Assembly: GCA_003136255.1 (NCBI GenBank)
Contig: PLDT01000248.1
Location: 1 to 64,000, forward strand
Source: Palsa-504 sp003136255
Lineage (GTDB): Bacteria > Actinomycetota > Actinomycetes > Streptosporangiales > Streptosporangiaceae
DNA length: 64,000 nt
Reading direction: 5' to 3'
Shown piece after piece: positions 37,901 to 46,866 of the stretch. The position numbers and the translations under genes are program-made. The notes below the pieces were generated by a model. It was given only the letters and a program-made list of their open reading frames with translations, was not told the origin of the DNA and made no database searches. Within the stretch, counting starts at the first letter, position 1, and each line of letters starts with the position of its first letter.

Positions 37901-40900
37901 GAATCGATCGGCAGTTCAGCCCGCTCGGCGGCCAGGCGGCGCAGGATCTGCAGGCTGTCGCGTGGTTGTTCGCCGTCATTCTCGCCGAACGGGCCGTGGT
38001 TCGGAGTTCCGGAATCTGCGTGCGGTTCCGTGGGCAGCGCCCCGACCACCGAGCCTGCGACTACCGAGCCCGCGGTCACCGAGCCGACGGTCACCGAGGC
38101 CGCGGTCGCCGAGTCCACGGGCGCGGATTCGCATGGGCTGGCGAAGAACCGGAACTGCTTGTCCAGTGGCAGCGGCCTGGTAAAGCGGTCGGCGAACAGG
38201 ACATCGGTCCTGACCGGGGCGCCGAGCACGTAAGCAGCCGCCGCTGCGGACAGCACACCGGCCAGCGACGCGCCGTCGGTATCCAGCGGGATCACCGGAA
38301 CGTCCGGCGCGATCCCAGCGGCCAGGCCGGACAGCACCCGGCCGGGCCCGACCTCGATAAGCAGGTCCGCGGTCGCGGCCATCTGGCCGGCCGCCGCGCT
38401 GAAGCGGACCGGTTCGCGCACCTGCCGCACCAGCAGTTCCGCCAAGTCCGCGTCGATGGCCAGCGCGCCACCGGTAACGGTGGACAGGACTTGCCGGGTC
38501 ATCGGCTTGAACTCGCGGCCGGTCAGGTAGCGCGCAAGCCCCTCCGCGGCGGGCGCCACCATCGGTGAGTGGAAGGCATGCGAGACCGGGATCCGGCTCG
38601 TGACCAGGTCGGCCGCCGCGGCCACGCGGCACACCCGCTCGACCGCCTCGGCCGGTCCGGAGATGACGGTCTGAGCGGGACCGTTGTAGCCGGCGATGAC
38701 GACCTCCGCGCCATCTTTAGCGCCCGAACCGCCCTTACCGCCCGCACCGCCTTTACCGCCTGTGCCGTTAGCGCCGGGCAGCAGCGGCTCGACCTGGTCC
38801 GGGCTGGCCGCGATGCTGGCCATGGCGCCGCCGCCTTCGCTGGCCTGCGCCATGACCCGGCCCCGTTCGGTGGCCAGGGCCATCAGCTCCGCTTCGTCCA
38901 TCGCGCCCGCCCAGTGCAGCGCGGTCAGCTCCCCGAGGCTGTGCCCGACGGCGGCCTCGGCCTCGATGCCGAGCAGGGCGAGCACCCGCAGGCCCTCGAT
39001 GGAGGAGCTCACGATGCGGGGCTGCGCGACCGCGGTGGCGACCAGGTCGCCGTCCTCGGGAACGCTGAACGTCTGGCCGAGGTCACGGACCACCGCGAAC
39101 CGCCGCCGCAGCGCGCCCTCGGTTCCCTTACCGGAGCCCTGGCCGGGGAAGAGGTACCGGATCCGGGGGGCGTCGACCGCACGGCTGAGGAACAGCCCGC
39201 CCGCAACGTCGATCGCTTCGCTGGCGCCGCTATCGAGCAGTTGGACCAGCATGGCGAGGCGGTCCGCGGCCTGGTCCGGTGTCGCGGCGACGACGGCCGC
39301 GCGCACGGGGCCGCCGCCGAGTTCCCGAGCGAGCGTCGCGGCCAGATCACCTAGCTCGGCGAAGGCCAGACGGCTGCACAGGGACGCCAGGCTGGCCACG
39401 CGACCGCTCAGGTCGGCGGTACTCGCGGCGTCCAGCAGCAGCAGCTCGCTGTCCTGGCGGGAGGCGACCAGCCGGATCGTGCGTGAGTCGAGGTTGGTAC
39501 GACGCATCGCCTGTGCGTCGCTGTGCGCGGCGAGGACCACATGCGCGTTGATCCCGCCGAAGCCCATGGATGATATGCCCGCGCGGATGGGCTGCTCCTG
39601 CGGCCACAACTCTGCGGTCAGCGGCACCCGCAGGGCTGGCGAGTCCCCGGTCAGGATTGGATGAGGATCGGCATGACCGGTAGCCGGCGGGATGATCTGG
39701 TGATGCACGGCCATGGTGGCCTTGATCAGCCCGGCGACGCCCGCGGCCGCCTTGGTGTGCCCGATGTTGCCCTTGATGGTGCTGATGGCAGCGGTCGGCG
39801 CGGCGGGACTGGCGGCGCGGCGGGCCTCGCTGAACGCCTGCAGCTCGGTGGCGTCACCGACGGCGGTCCCGGTGCCGTGCCCCTCCAGGTAGCCGACGGT
39901 GCCGATGTCGAATCCCGCCAGCCCGTAGGCTCGGTTGAGCGCCAGCTTGTGCCCGGCCGCCTCCGGCCGCGTGATGCCGCCCTTGCCGTCGGAGGAGTAC
40001 CCCCACCCGGCGATCGTCGCGTAGATCCGCAGTCCGCGCGCTTCCGCGTCGCCCTGCCGCATCAGCACGAGCATGCCGCAGCCCTCCCCCGGCCAGAAGC
40101 CGTTGGAGTGCCGGTCGTAGACCCGCATCTCGCCGGTGGCGAGCGCGCCCGTCTTGGCGAACCCGATGATCTCAAACGGGTCGATGCTCAGGTCGACGCC
40201 GCCGGCCACCGCCGCGTCTGCTGCCACGTCGTTGAGCGCGGCGCACGCGGTCACCACCGACAGCAGCGACGACGAGCAGGCACCGTCCACGGTAAACCCG
40301 CCGCCGCCGAGGTCGAAGTGATTGCAGATCCGGCCCGCGATCGTGTTAGACAGGCCGCCCGCCAGCGTATCCTCGTCGATCGGCGGGAACGCGCTCTTGT
40401 AGCGCTGCTCGAGGCCGGGCAGGAAGCCGGCCAGCTGGTCGTCATCCCAGCCGATCTCGGTGAGCGCCGAGCTCAGCGTGCGCCGGACGTAGGGCCAGCG
40501 CAGCCGCATCAGGTTGGCCCGGGTGAACTCCCCGGCCAGGCTGTTCCCGACGATCACGATCGTGCTGGCCCTGGGCAGCCCGTCGCCGTCGGCGAAGCCC
40601 GCGTCGTCCAGCGCCCGGGCCGCGGTGTCCAGCGCCAGCCAGTGCGTCATGTCGGTAGTGCGGAACGTGCTGCCGGCGACCTTGTACTTCACCCGGTCGA
40701 ACTCGAAGCCCTCGATGACCGCGGCCTTGCGGGTGTAGAACCTGTCCGGCGCGGCCGGATCCGGTGACCAGTAGTCCTCGAGCCTGAGCCGCTCGTCCGG
40801 GATCTGGCGGAACGCCCGGCGCCCGGCGAGCACGTTCTCCCACAGGTCCCCGGGAGAACTGGCGTCGGGATACCGGCAGGCGATGCCGACGATGGCGATG

Positions 40901-40911
40901 GGCGTGTTCAT
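34903..40911 (-). CDS. Iterative type I enediyne polyketide synthase (PKSE)
   Basis: 2002 aa, the defining enediyne enzyme, with order KS-AT-ACP-KR-DH-PPTase. KS: catalytic Cys212 in VDGACSSSL, His in LEGHGTGTAVGD and in GNIGHTKAAAG. AT: nucleophile Ser near residue 657 in VGHSLGE. ACP about residue 1015 with phosphopantetheine Ser in LHMSSITVG. KR about residue 1257 with GGGKGITAEC. DH about residue 1540 with VDHLLDGDLLFPAVLG. C-terminal PPTase with GCDVERIEERTAQDW and WSAVECLRKAG. It makes the C15-type polyene precursor. ATG at 40911 is chosen because MNTPIAIVGIACRYP begins the KS; it overlaps the upstream unbU stop by four bases (ATGA). Confidence 0.98.
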   Translation of the reverse strand: MNTPIAIVGIACRYPDASSPGDLWENVLAGRRAFRQIPDERLRLEDYWSPDPAAPDRFYTRKAAVIEGFEFDRVKYKVAGSTFRTTDMTHWLALDTAARALDDAGFADGDGLPRASTIVIVGNSLAGEFTRANLMRLRWPYVRRTLSSALTEIGWDDDQLAGFLPGLEQRYKSAFPPIDEDTLAGGLSNTIAGRICNHFDLGGGGFTVDGACSSSLLSVVTACAALNDVAADAAVAGGVDLSIDPFEIIGFAKTGALATGEMRVYDRHSNGFWPGEGCGMLVLMRQGDAEARGLRIYATIAGWGYSSDGKGGITRPEAAGHKLALNRAYGLAGFDIGTVGYLEGHGTGTAVGDATELQAFSEARRAASPAAPTAAISTIKGNIGHTKAAAGVAGLIKATMAVHHQIIPPATGHADPHPILTGDSPALRVPLTAELWPQEQPIRAGISSMGFGGINAHVVLAAHSDAQAMRRTNLDSRTIRLVASRQDSELLLLDAASTADLSGRVASLASLCSRLAFAELGDLAATLARELGGGPVRAAVVAATPDQAADRLAMLVQLLDSGASEAIDVAGGLFLSRAVDAPRIRYLFPGQGSGKGTEGALRRRFAVVRDLGQTFSVPEDGDLVATAVAQPRIVSSSIEGLRVLALLGIEAEAAVGHSLGELTALHWAGAMDEAELMALATERGRVMAQASEGGGAMASIAASPDQVEPLLPGANGTGGKGGAGGKGGSGAKDGAEVVIAGYNGPAQTVISGPAEAVERVCRVAAAADLVTSRIPVSHAFHSPMVAPAAEGLARYLTGREFKPMTRQVLSTVTGGALAIDADLAELLVRQVREPVRFSAAAGQMAATADLLIEVGPGRVLSGLAAGIAPDVPVIPLDTDGASLAGVLSAAAAAYVLGAPVRTDVLFADRFTRPLPLDKQFRFFASPCESAPVDSATAASVTVGSVTAGSVVAGSVVGALPTEPHADSGTPNHGPFGENDGEQPRDSLQILRRLAAERAELPIDSVQPDSHPLDELHMSSITVGQIMNQAARELGVSAPMVTSAFATATLVDLAQALDELADTALPGDADADLPPEGIGPWVRSFSVELIEHDRPARVAAQADGTWEIFSPPRHPLSRALSHALGAAKLGDGVALLLPRECGAEHAGLMLAAARAALSHTGPCRFVAVQDRRGAAGLAKTLHLEAPAVPVTVITLPLAAPIPATRAAELADAIVADVAATESFSEVHYDAAGSRRVPLLRPVTDLADHTAELPLGPGDVLLVSGGGKGITAECALTLARDTGAAIALLGRSDPAADAELAANLGRMDAAGARYAYVRADVTDAGEVAAAVAQVSADLGPVTAILHGAGRNAPVPLALLDETSFHATLAPKIGGLEALLAAVDPASLKLVITFGSIIGRAGLRGQADYATANDWLTDMTKQLQAQSIEQGSPQCRYVALEWSVWSGAGMGEKLGVLESLIREGISPISLDVGIEMLRRVLATPAAPSSLVVMSRSGDLPTITLEPSELPLTRFIDRPRVHYPSIELIADAELSADRDPYLVDHLLDGDLLFPAVLGMEAMAQAAAVLAGPAGPVVLENVEFLRPIVVPPDGTVTIRIAALNRGDGVDVAIRSSDTGFQSDHFRATLRHTGTRPFDAHRPVPTAGTSRVPLDAAADLYGGVFFQGKRFQRVLGYRRLAATSCVVDISAGSGDEWFGSYFSRAMILGDPGARDAFMHGIQCCVPNATLLPAGVERIYPAHPEELTGQVILHAAERNRDGDTYTYDLDVCAEDGRILERWEGLRLQAVRKTDGRGPWIPALLGPFLERQAAELTASAVRCVVEPDPPAGADGRDARRRQTKVAVGRMLDRPTVVTYRGDGKPQIADEGIAISASHGAGVTLAVAGSERVGCDVERIEERTAQDWQALLTAEQFALAELVRRERGETPAAAATRVWSAVECLRKAGRPLSGPITLAAGGQPGWVLLESGAAKIATFVTSVLDQPDPVVFTILTEEDGNGTVLRAPARG

Positions 40912-41954
40912 GCGGTAACCGTTTCTCCCGCCGCTACCTTCCCGCCAGCGCCGTTGCTGGCGGGAACCTCCTTCACTGCGCCTGGGTCGACCATGGTCGC
41001 GCCCGTGGGTCCGGCGTCCGCGGACCGGCGCCTCTTGAGCCAGTACGCGCCCCACCAGCCCAGACCACGGAAGGCGCAGACGATCGAGGTCGCGAAGAAC
41101 AGCGTGTAGACGATGTTGAACTGCATCAGCACCGCGTAGACGAAGGCCACGCTGCTGCCGAACATGAACTGAGCACGCGGCCGCGTCGGGGAGGTGCCGG
41201 GGTCGGTGATCATGTAGTTGGTGAACAGGATGAACGCGATACCGGTCATGACGCTGAGCGCGGTGTTCAGCTGGACGCCCCACAGCCAGTGCCGGACGAA
41301 CGCCTGGATGAAGAAGCCGCCCATCCAGCCCACGATCAGCGCGACCCGCTTGGTCAGCATGGTGTTGAGCACGGTCCCGGAGACCAGGATGACGATCGGG
41401 ATGAACAGGCGGAAGTAGGAGCTCGCCCACTCGGAGAACATGTACGGCGGCGAGATACTGAGCCAGCGGGCGAACAGCAGCAGGCAGACACTGATGCCGA
41501 AGTTGGACGGATTCATGAAGTGGCGCATCCTGCCGTTGATCGGCGCCCGCAGCACGTACTTCGCGCTGACCGCCAGGATCACGCCGAACATGATCGGCCA
41601 GAACTGGTTGTTGGCGTACAGCAGCATGTTGACGGCGAGCGCCGTGATGTGCGCGGGCAGCAGGAACTCGTACACGCCGCGTGGCCCCTTGCCGCGGTAT
41701 TCCGGCCGGCGCTTGTAGGCCCAGGCGCTGATCGTCTCGAAGGTGATCTCCGTGGTGTATGCGGTGATGACCGCGAACAGGGCAAACAGCCAGGGCTGCT
41801 CGAAACCCAGCAGGGTGTAGCCGAAGACGTTGAACGCGCTGATCGAGATCGCGAAGTTGCGGAGCGCGAGATAGCGGGGGTCAGCCGGCTTTTTCGCCTT
41901 CGCGGGCGGCGGCGTGGCAAGCGCGCCGTCCTGGGCTTGGATCGTGGCGGTCAT
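40908..41954 (-). CDS. UnbU/E5 integral membrane protein (RnfD-like)
   Basis: 348 aa with about seven to eight membrane segments, of the NQR2/RnfD/RnfE fold (for example GFEQPWLFALFAVITAYTTE and the FHFTNPSNFGI-like MRHFMNPSNFGISVCLL). UnbU is part of the conserved enediyne cassette; its exact role is unresolved. The hydrophilic ends (residues 1-25 and the Gly/Ala tail) are cytoplasmic. Overlaps the PKS at one side and UnbV at the other by four bases. Confidence 0.93.
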   Translation of the reverse strand: MTATIQAQDGALATPPPAKAKKPADPRYLALRNFAISISAFNVFGYTLLGFEQPWLFALFAVITAYTTEITFETISAWAYKRRPEYRGKGPRGVYEFLLPAHITALAVNMLLYANNQFWPIMFGVILAVSAKYVLRAPINGRMRHFMNPSNFGISVCLLLFARWLSISPPYMFSEWASSYFRLFIPIVILVSGTVLNTMLTKRVALIVGWMGGFFIQAFVRHWLWGVQLNTALSVMTGIAFILFTNYMITDPGTSPTRPRAQFMFGSSVAFVYAVLMQFNIVYTLFFATSIVCAFRGLGWWGAYWLKRRRSADAGPTGATMVDPGAVKEVPASNGAGGKVAAGETVTA

Positions 41955-43939
41955 GAGCTAGCAACCTCCGCAGCAGTGCTGGTGAGCATCAGGTTGTGGG
42001 TTCCGGGGGTGAGCGCGATGGTCTGCTGGTGCTGCTGGCCGCTGTTGTCGACCCATTGCAGGTGCACCGTGACCGGACCGTCGTAGGAGCCGAGCCCGAA
42101 GGAGACCTCGAAGCTGCGCTTGCCCGCGCTGCCGCTGCCACCGTCGAGCTGAGAGATCTGGGTGTGTCCAGGGGTGTCGATCGTGACCGTCGTCCCATAC
42201 GCGGGGGCGCCGAGGCCTTCAAGGCCCTGGCCCGGCGTACCGCCGTCCACAGCTGGCCGGTAAAGGTTCAGGCCGAGGTAGTGCCCGAGGTTCGGCGACT
42301 CGTTCGCGTAGAAGACGGGCGGTCCCCACTGACGAGCTAGCGCGAAGTCCAGCACGCCGTTGCCTTGAACATCGGCCGTCGCGACGCCCCTGGTCGGAGT
42401 CTGGTCGGCGGTAGTGCACATGCCGAGCTGCTTGCTGATGTTCACGTACTTGTCGTTGCCGCCGTCGGCGTAGAACGCGGGGCACTGGTGGCCCGCGATG
42501 TCGTCGCCCGGCTCGACCAGCGGCCAGTTCGCCGGATTGCTGAGCAGATCGTCGTTGGTCATGGCCATTTCCTGCAGCCAGTTCCAGCGGTCGATCGTCC
42601 CCTTGATGAAACCGTCCGTCTGGACGACATCAAGGTTCCCGTTGTTCAGGAAGTCGCCGAATTTGACATCCCAGGTCCAGCCGGTCCAGGCCATGCCCAT
42701 CTGTTCGGCTTCCTGGTTAAAGGGCGCGACGCTCCGCGCCAGGTCCTGCTGCATCTGCTGGCCGCTGGTGGCCTGGTTCATGAAGACGAGGTTGCTTTCC
42801 TGCAGGCCCCAGGGGGTGGTGATGTCGCTGATCATCAGGTCGTACCGGCCGTTGTCGGCCAGGTCGCCGAAGTCGGCGCCCATGCCCTTGAACGATCCCC
42901 GGCCGAGCACGAACGACTTGGGCGTGAGCGCCCCGCGCTGTCCCCACGCGAGGCCAAACTTCAGATGCCCGGGGGTGGACTCGTTGTACAGCAGGTGGCC
43001 GGGCCCGAAGTCGTTCGCGATGTACAGGTCGGGCAGCCCGTCACCGGTCAGGTCCGCGGTGGCCGCGCCCAGCGTCCACCCGGTCGAGTCGGCATACGGG
43101 ATCGCGTTGTCGACTATCTGGTAGCGCACGGTCGGATTCGGTCCCGAGGTGCCGCCGAGCCACTGGAACATGTAGTCACCGCCGCCGTTCTGCGCGTCGG
43201 ACAGCGACGAGGGCATCTGCACGTTGTCGATGCCGTTGGGGTCGAGCACCGCGGAGTCCGGGAAGTAGTTCCCCAGGAACAGATCGGGATGACCGTTGCC
43301 CTCGAAGTCGGCGACGGCGACCGCGTTGGTGTTCCAGTCCGGCCCGTTGTACTGCCCGTTCACGTCCTCGGGCAGCAGCTCCACCGGCTTGTAGGCCTTG
43401 GCCGAAGGAGTGGTCGCGTTCGACCGCGCCAGGTAGATGATCGGAGTGCGGCCCCAGTAGTAGACGAGGAAGTCCATCCGGCCGTCGCCGTTGTAGTCGC
43501 CGGGCACGCAGCCCATCGGAGCCATGGTCGAGTTGTAGGGCAGTGGCGCCGGGTTGAGCACGAACGGCGTGAACCGGTCTGCGGCCGGCGCCGTCGGCGC
43601 GTACGTGATGATCACGTCGTTGGTCCGCGTGTCGACGATGCACATGCCGTCGGCCAGGCCATGACCGGTTACGTCGGTCATCGCGATGCTGGCGCCCACC
43701 GACGAGATCCACGACACCAGGTGCTGATAGGCGCCGTTCACCTGGCGGATCGTCTGAGTCGGGTGGTAACCGGGCGGCATCGCGATCGGCATGCCCTGGA
43801 ACTTGTACGCCGTCGCGACCTGGTTCGCATTTACGGGTGACGCAACTGCCATGTTCGCGCCGACCAAAAGGCCCAACAGTAGCGGGATAGCCACGAATGC
43901 GGGCACGAGGCGGCGGAGCCTGGTGCGCGTAGTTGACAT
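41951..43939 (-). CDS. UnbV/E4 secreted FG-GAP (VCBS/ASPIC) protein
   Basis: 662 aa with a signal peptide (RRLVPAFVAIPLLLGLLVGANMAVAS). The body is a beta-propeller of FG-GAP repeats with Ca-binding loops DYNGDGRMD, DFEGNGHPDL, DLTGDGLPDLY, DLADNGRYDL, DFLNNGNLDV and DVQGNGVLDF, followed by the C-terminal ASPIC/UnbV domain (IDTPGHTQISQLDGGSG). This is UnbV of the enediyne cassette and heads the core operon. Its location outside the membrane is remarkable for a protein needed in biosynthesis. ATG at 43939. Confidence 0.95.
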   Translation of the reverse strand: MSTTRTRLRRLVPAFVAIPLLLGLLVGANMAVASPVNANQVATAYKFQGMPIAMPPGYHPTQTIRQVNGAYQHLVSWISSVGASIAMTDVTGHGLADGMCIVDTRTNDVIITYAPTAPAADRFTPFVLNPAPLPYNSTMAPMGCVPGDYNGDGRMDFLVYYWGRTPIIYLARSNATTPSAKAYKPVELLPEDVNGQYNGPDWNTNAVAVADFEGNGHPDLFLGNYFPDSAVLDPNGIDNVQMPSSLSDAQNGGGDYMFQWLGGTSGPNPTVRYQIVDNAIPYADSTGWTLGAATADLTGDGLPDLYIANDFGPGHLLYNESTPGHLKFGLAWGQRGALTPKSFVLGRGSFKGMGADFGDLADNGRYDLMISDITTPWGLQESNLVFMNQATSGQQMQQDLARSVAPFNQEAEQMGMAWTGWTWDVKFGDFLNNGNLDVVQTDGFIKGTIDRWNWLQEMAMTNDDLLSNPANWPLVEPGDDIAGHQCPAFYADGGNDKYVNISKQLGMCTTADQTPTRGVATADVQGNGVLDFALARQWGPPVFYANESPNLGHYLGLNLYRPAVDGGTPGQGLEGLGAPAYGTTVTIDTPGHTQISQLDGGSGSAGKRSFEVSFGLGSYDGPVTVHLQWVDNSGQQHQQTIALTPGTHNLMLTSTAAEVASS

Positions 43940-44049
43940 GTTTCTACCTCACAGCTGACAAGTAGCGTTGCCTGGGACATGGCGGCATGTCGATGTGCAT
44001 ACGCCTCAAATCTGCGGCAGCCGCCGTCCCGCTCCCATCTCGGACCTTG

Positions 44050-44062
44050 CTCATTGCATGAG
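44050..44062. promoter_or_regulatory. Inverted repeat in the unbV/TetR divergent promoter
   Basis: CTCAT-TGC-ATGAG, perfect 5-bp arms, in the 204-nt intergenic region between the core operon and the TetR gene at 44144. A second related ATGAGAGCAA lies at 44073-44082. Candidate TetR operator. Confidence 0.45.
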
Positions 44063-44143
44063 AATCCCTGGCCATGAGAGCAATTCACGAGAAGCCCGGA
44101 ACCGTATCGCGTCGTATAACGTCGGTGAAGGAGAGTGCATGGC

Positions 44144-44698
44144 ATGGCCGAACAGCTCCGCCGTGAACGACTTCGCAGAGAAATGACCGATGAGATCATC
44201 GGCACCGCGCGGCTGCTGCTGGAAAAGGACGGCCCCAGCGCAATCTCGTTGCGGGCTATCGCGCGTCAGGTGGGTGTGACCGCTCCCGCGATCTACCGTT
44301 ATTACCCGAGCCTGGATGCGCTTATGAGCGCCTTGAGCGAGTCCGTGATCAGCGAATTGTGCGCCGCGGTTGAATCCGCTCGCGATCAGTCCGGCATGGC
44401 CCGGGAGTTCCGCGGCTGGGCCCTGGATCACCCGGCCAGCTTCAGGTTGGCACTGGGACTGGGTGGCCACCGCACCGCAGGCCAGAGCTTGATAACGCGG
44501 CTACCGCGCCTGTCCGTTCCTCCGGCATCCATACTCGGCTGGGCCACGCTCTGCGGCCTCGTGCTACTAGAGCTGGGCCGTGACCAGGAGGATCTGCCCG
44601 AAGATATCGGCTGGCTCTACGAGGCCGCGGCCGCGAGCTTCGGTGAGTTATCCGGCAGGGTTGACAGGTCTGCGCGGGTATCCGATGCTGCACGGTGA
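44144..44698 (+). CDS. TetR-family regulator
   Basis: 184 aa; HTH: IIGTARLLLEKDGPSAISLRAIARQVGVTAPAIYRYYPSLDALMSAL (residues about 17-62), followed by a TetR_C-type WHG domain (REFRGWALDHPASFRLALG). ATG at 44144 with AAGGAG about 10 nt upstream; GTG at 44135 is an alternative. Divergent from the enediyne core operon, so it likely represses unbV-ACC and the CMD gene 33 nt downstream. Confidence 0.92.
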   Translation: MAEQLRRERLRREMTDEIIGTARLLLEKDGPSAISLRAIARQVGVTAPAIYRYYPSLDALMSALSESVISELCAAVESARDQSGMAREFRGWALDHPASFRLALGLGGHRTAGQSLITRLPRLSVPPASILGWATLCGLVLLELGRDQEDLPEDIGWLYEAAAASFGELSGRVDRSARVSDAAR

Positions 44699-44731
44699 GC
44701 ATCCGTACCGGCCGACTCAAAGGAACCCGTC

Positions 44732-45292
44732 ATGGCGCACATCACTCTTAACTCAGATGAACCAGGCATCCGCGGCCTGTTCCGGTTCAGGCCGGAGACC
44801 GCGCAGCCGCTGAATGAGCTGGTGGAAGTCCTGCTGCGGGAGCCGAACACCTTGACCAGGGGTGAGCGGGAGCTGATCGCGTCCTATGTGTCGTCGCTGA
44901 ACGAGTGCAAGTACTGCTGCTCGTCGCATTCGGCCTACGCGGCGGCGCAGCTGCCCGAAGGGATGCCGCTCGTGCGGCAGGTCTGTACCGATGTTTCGAA
45001 CGCGCCGGTGTCACCGAAGCTCAGGGCGCTGCTGGACATCGCGGCCGCGGTGCAGAAAGGCGGGCTGTCGGTGACCCAGGACCTGGTGGACGCTGCACGT
45101 GCCGAGGGAGCTACCGATGCCGAGATCCATGACTGCGTGCTGATCGCCGCCGCGTTCTGCATGTTCAACCGCTACGTCGACGGGCTGGGCACGTTCGCCC
45201 CGGACGATCAGGAGGTCTACGCCTCCCGCGCTCAGCGGATCGTGGACATCGGCTACGTAGGCCTCCTCGCCGAGTCGCAGCAGACCGTCTAA
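44732..45292 (+). CDS. AhpD/CMD-type peroxidase-related protein
   Basis: 186 aa with the redox motif NECKYCCSSHSAYAA (CxxC plus His), of the uncharacterised peroxidase-related family. Likely removes peroxides or radicals, or serves as an accessory factor. It follows the TetR gene by 33 nt in one operon. The second CMD protein of the window (22868) is longer. Confidence 0.85.
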   Translation: MAHITLNSDEPGIRGLFRFRPETAQPLNELVEVLLREPNTLTRGERELIASYVSSLNECKYCCSSHSAYAAAQLPEGMPLVRQVCTDVSNAPVSPKLRALLDIAAAVQKGGLSVTQDLVDAARAEGATDAEIHDCVLIAAAFCMFNRYVDGLGTFAPDDQEVYASRAQRIVDIGYVGLLAESQQTV

Positions 45293-45413
45293 CCAGCACC
45301 GGATCCGCCACGACGCCGCATTGGGCCGCTTAGGACCGGCTCAATGTTCCATCGTGCCGGTTGGCTCGCTGGCCCGGCGGTTATTGCAGAGGCAAAAGGA
45401 ACTTGATGGGGCG

Positions 45414-46598
45414 CTAGATAAAGAACGTGTTCGGCTCTAGGCCGCATAGGACCCTGCCGTAGAGCTCATAGTTCTTGACCGGCATGTTGACGGCGTGCAG
45501 GCTGATCGCCTGGAGGTCGCGCTGAATGCGCTGGATGGGCATCGAGGTGTAAATGCCGCCCGCACCGGCGGCCATGTTGTAGATATTGGCCGCGTCGCAG
45601 CAGAGCTGTGACACCCGGCCGACCGCGACCCGGCAGTACGCCCGCTCGCGCAACGTGTACGGCTCGTTGCTGAAGTTCTTGAGGTCCACCAGGGCCGCGA
45701 GCCTGCGGGCGTGGTACTCGGCCTCGTCGATCTTCAGGTCGGCCTCGGCCACCTGAAGGTGGGTGACCGGCCACTCGGCCTGCGTCGCGTAGTTGGTGTG
45801 CTGGATGGTACGGCGGTGGATCCGCTCGAGGAACGCATCCCTGGCGGCCTGCGCCAGTCCGACCTGCTTGCCGGTGTTGATGTTCGAGAGCACCCCGATG
45901 ATCGGGCCGCGGTAACAGGGCGAGTCGGCGTTCCGCTCGGAGTCGTATTCCTGCCGGGCGACCTGGCTCATCCACTGGTAGCGCTCCCGCGGGACGAACA
46001 CGTCCCTGGCGACCAGCGTGATGCTGCCGGTGCCGCGCAGGCCCGCGACATCCCAGTCGTCAACGATCTCCAGGTCGCTCATCGGCACGACGCACGCGAT
46101 CGGCTCGATCTCGCCGGCCGGGTTGAGCGCCAGCGTGGAGAAAAACTTCCACTGGCTGTGCCAGGCGCCGCTGTTGAACCCCCACTCGCCGGACACCAGG
46201 ACGCCGTCCTTGGTGATCTCACCCTTGCCGTTCGGCACCAGGGTGCCGCAGATCCGCACGTCCGGGCTGTCTCCGAAGATCTCATCCTGGACCGGGTCGG
46301 GAAAGTGCGCGACCGCCCAGCACTGCGCCCACCAGGCGGTCGCGCAGAAGGCCGGCGACCCGTCTCCCCGGCCGAGCTGGATGCCCACGTCGACGACCGT
46401 CTGCATGTCGCTTTCGTAGCCGCCGTATTGCTTGGGAACCAGCATGCGCAACACCCCGGCGCCGATCATCGCGTCAACCACCTCGTCGGCCAGGCGCCGG
46501 TTCTGCTCACCCCACAGCGCATTCGCTCGTAGCACGGGCGCGATGTCCGCGACACGCTGAACAAGCTCGGCTCGCGACGGGCTCTTCACTGCTTCCAC
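45414..46598 (-). CDS. Acyl-CoA-dehydrogenase-fold flavin-dependent monooxygenase (HsaA/DszC type), copy 1
   Basis: 394 aa: N-terminal helical domain (RVADIAPVLRANALWGEQNRRLADEVVDAMIGAGVLRMLVPKQYGGYES), middle beta domain with GEWGFNSGAWHSQWK and VAGLRGTGSITLVARDVFVP, and C-terminal acyl-CoA_dh_2 domain. It needs reduced flavin from a separate reductase; the flavin reductase at 33928 is the obvious partner. Paralog of 56091-57275 with the same length and C-terminus (ELYGRVLCGLEPNTFFI). Hydroxylates an aromatic or carrier-bound substrate; inferred. GTG start. Confidence 0.9.
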   Translation of the reverse strand: MEAVKSPSRAELVQRVADIAPVLRANALWGEQNRRLADEVVDAMIGAGVLRMLVPKQYGGYESDMQTVVDVGIQLGRGDGSPAFCATAWWAQCWAVAHFPDPVQDEIFGDSPDVRICGTLVPNGKGEITKDGVLVSGEWGFNSGAWHSQWKFFSTLALNPAGEIEPIACVVPMSDLEIVDDWDVAGLRGTGSITLVARDVFVPRERYQWMSQVARQEYDSERNADSPCYRGPIIGVLSNINTGKQVGLAQAARDAFLERIHRRTIQHTNYATQAEWPVTHLQVAEADLKIDEAEYHARRLAALVDLKNFSNEPYTLRERAYCRVAVGRVSQLCCDAANIYNMAAGAGGIYTSMPIQRIQRDLQAISLHAVNMPVKNYELYGRVLCGLEPNTFFI

Positions 46599-46723
46599 AG
46601 ACTTCTCCCTGGTAACCCGATCACCGGTGTAATCCGGCGAAATCTGCTACTGCACGGCAACGCCGGTCAGAGGGGCAGCTCGCTTTTGCGCGAGAAGTCT
46701 GCGGCACCCTAACTCCCTCACCT

Positions 46724-46738
46724 TGCGGCGATGCCGCA
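46724..46738. promoter_or_regulatory. Inverted repeat upstream of monooxygenase 1
   Basis: TGCGGC-GAT-GCCGCA in the 297-nt divergent region between monooxygenase 1 and the serine hydrolase; another CCGCA follows at 46742. Candidate operator. Confidence 0.4.
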
Positions 46739-46866
46739 TAGCCGCACATCTTCGAGATTGCCCCCGCCCACGGCCGCCATTGAGCCCCGCGGCACCGACC
46801 GGCCGCCGGATCGTCGCGACGCAAGGAAGGAGATGCGCGGCCAGGGGCCGGATGCCAACGTCGGGA

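Noticed and set aside
40912..41430. N-terminal extension of the PKS frame
   Set aside because: This part overlaps unbU in another frame; the KS begins at 40911 with MNTPIAIVG, and the 4-bp overlap with unbU supports that start.
42365..43840. Long plus-strand open frame opposite unbV (491 codons)
   Set aside because: It is a GC-rich antisense shadow of unbV with Arg/Gly/His/Val-rich composition and no domain; unbV has signal peptide and FG-GAP repeats in the other strand.
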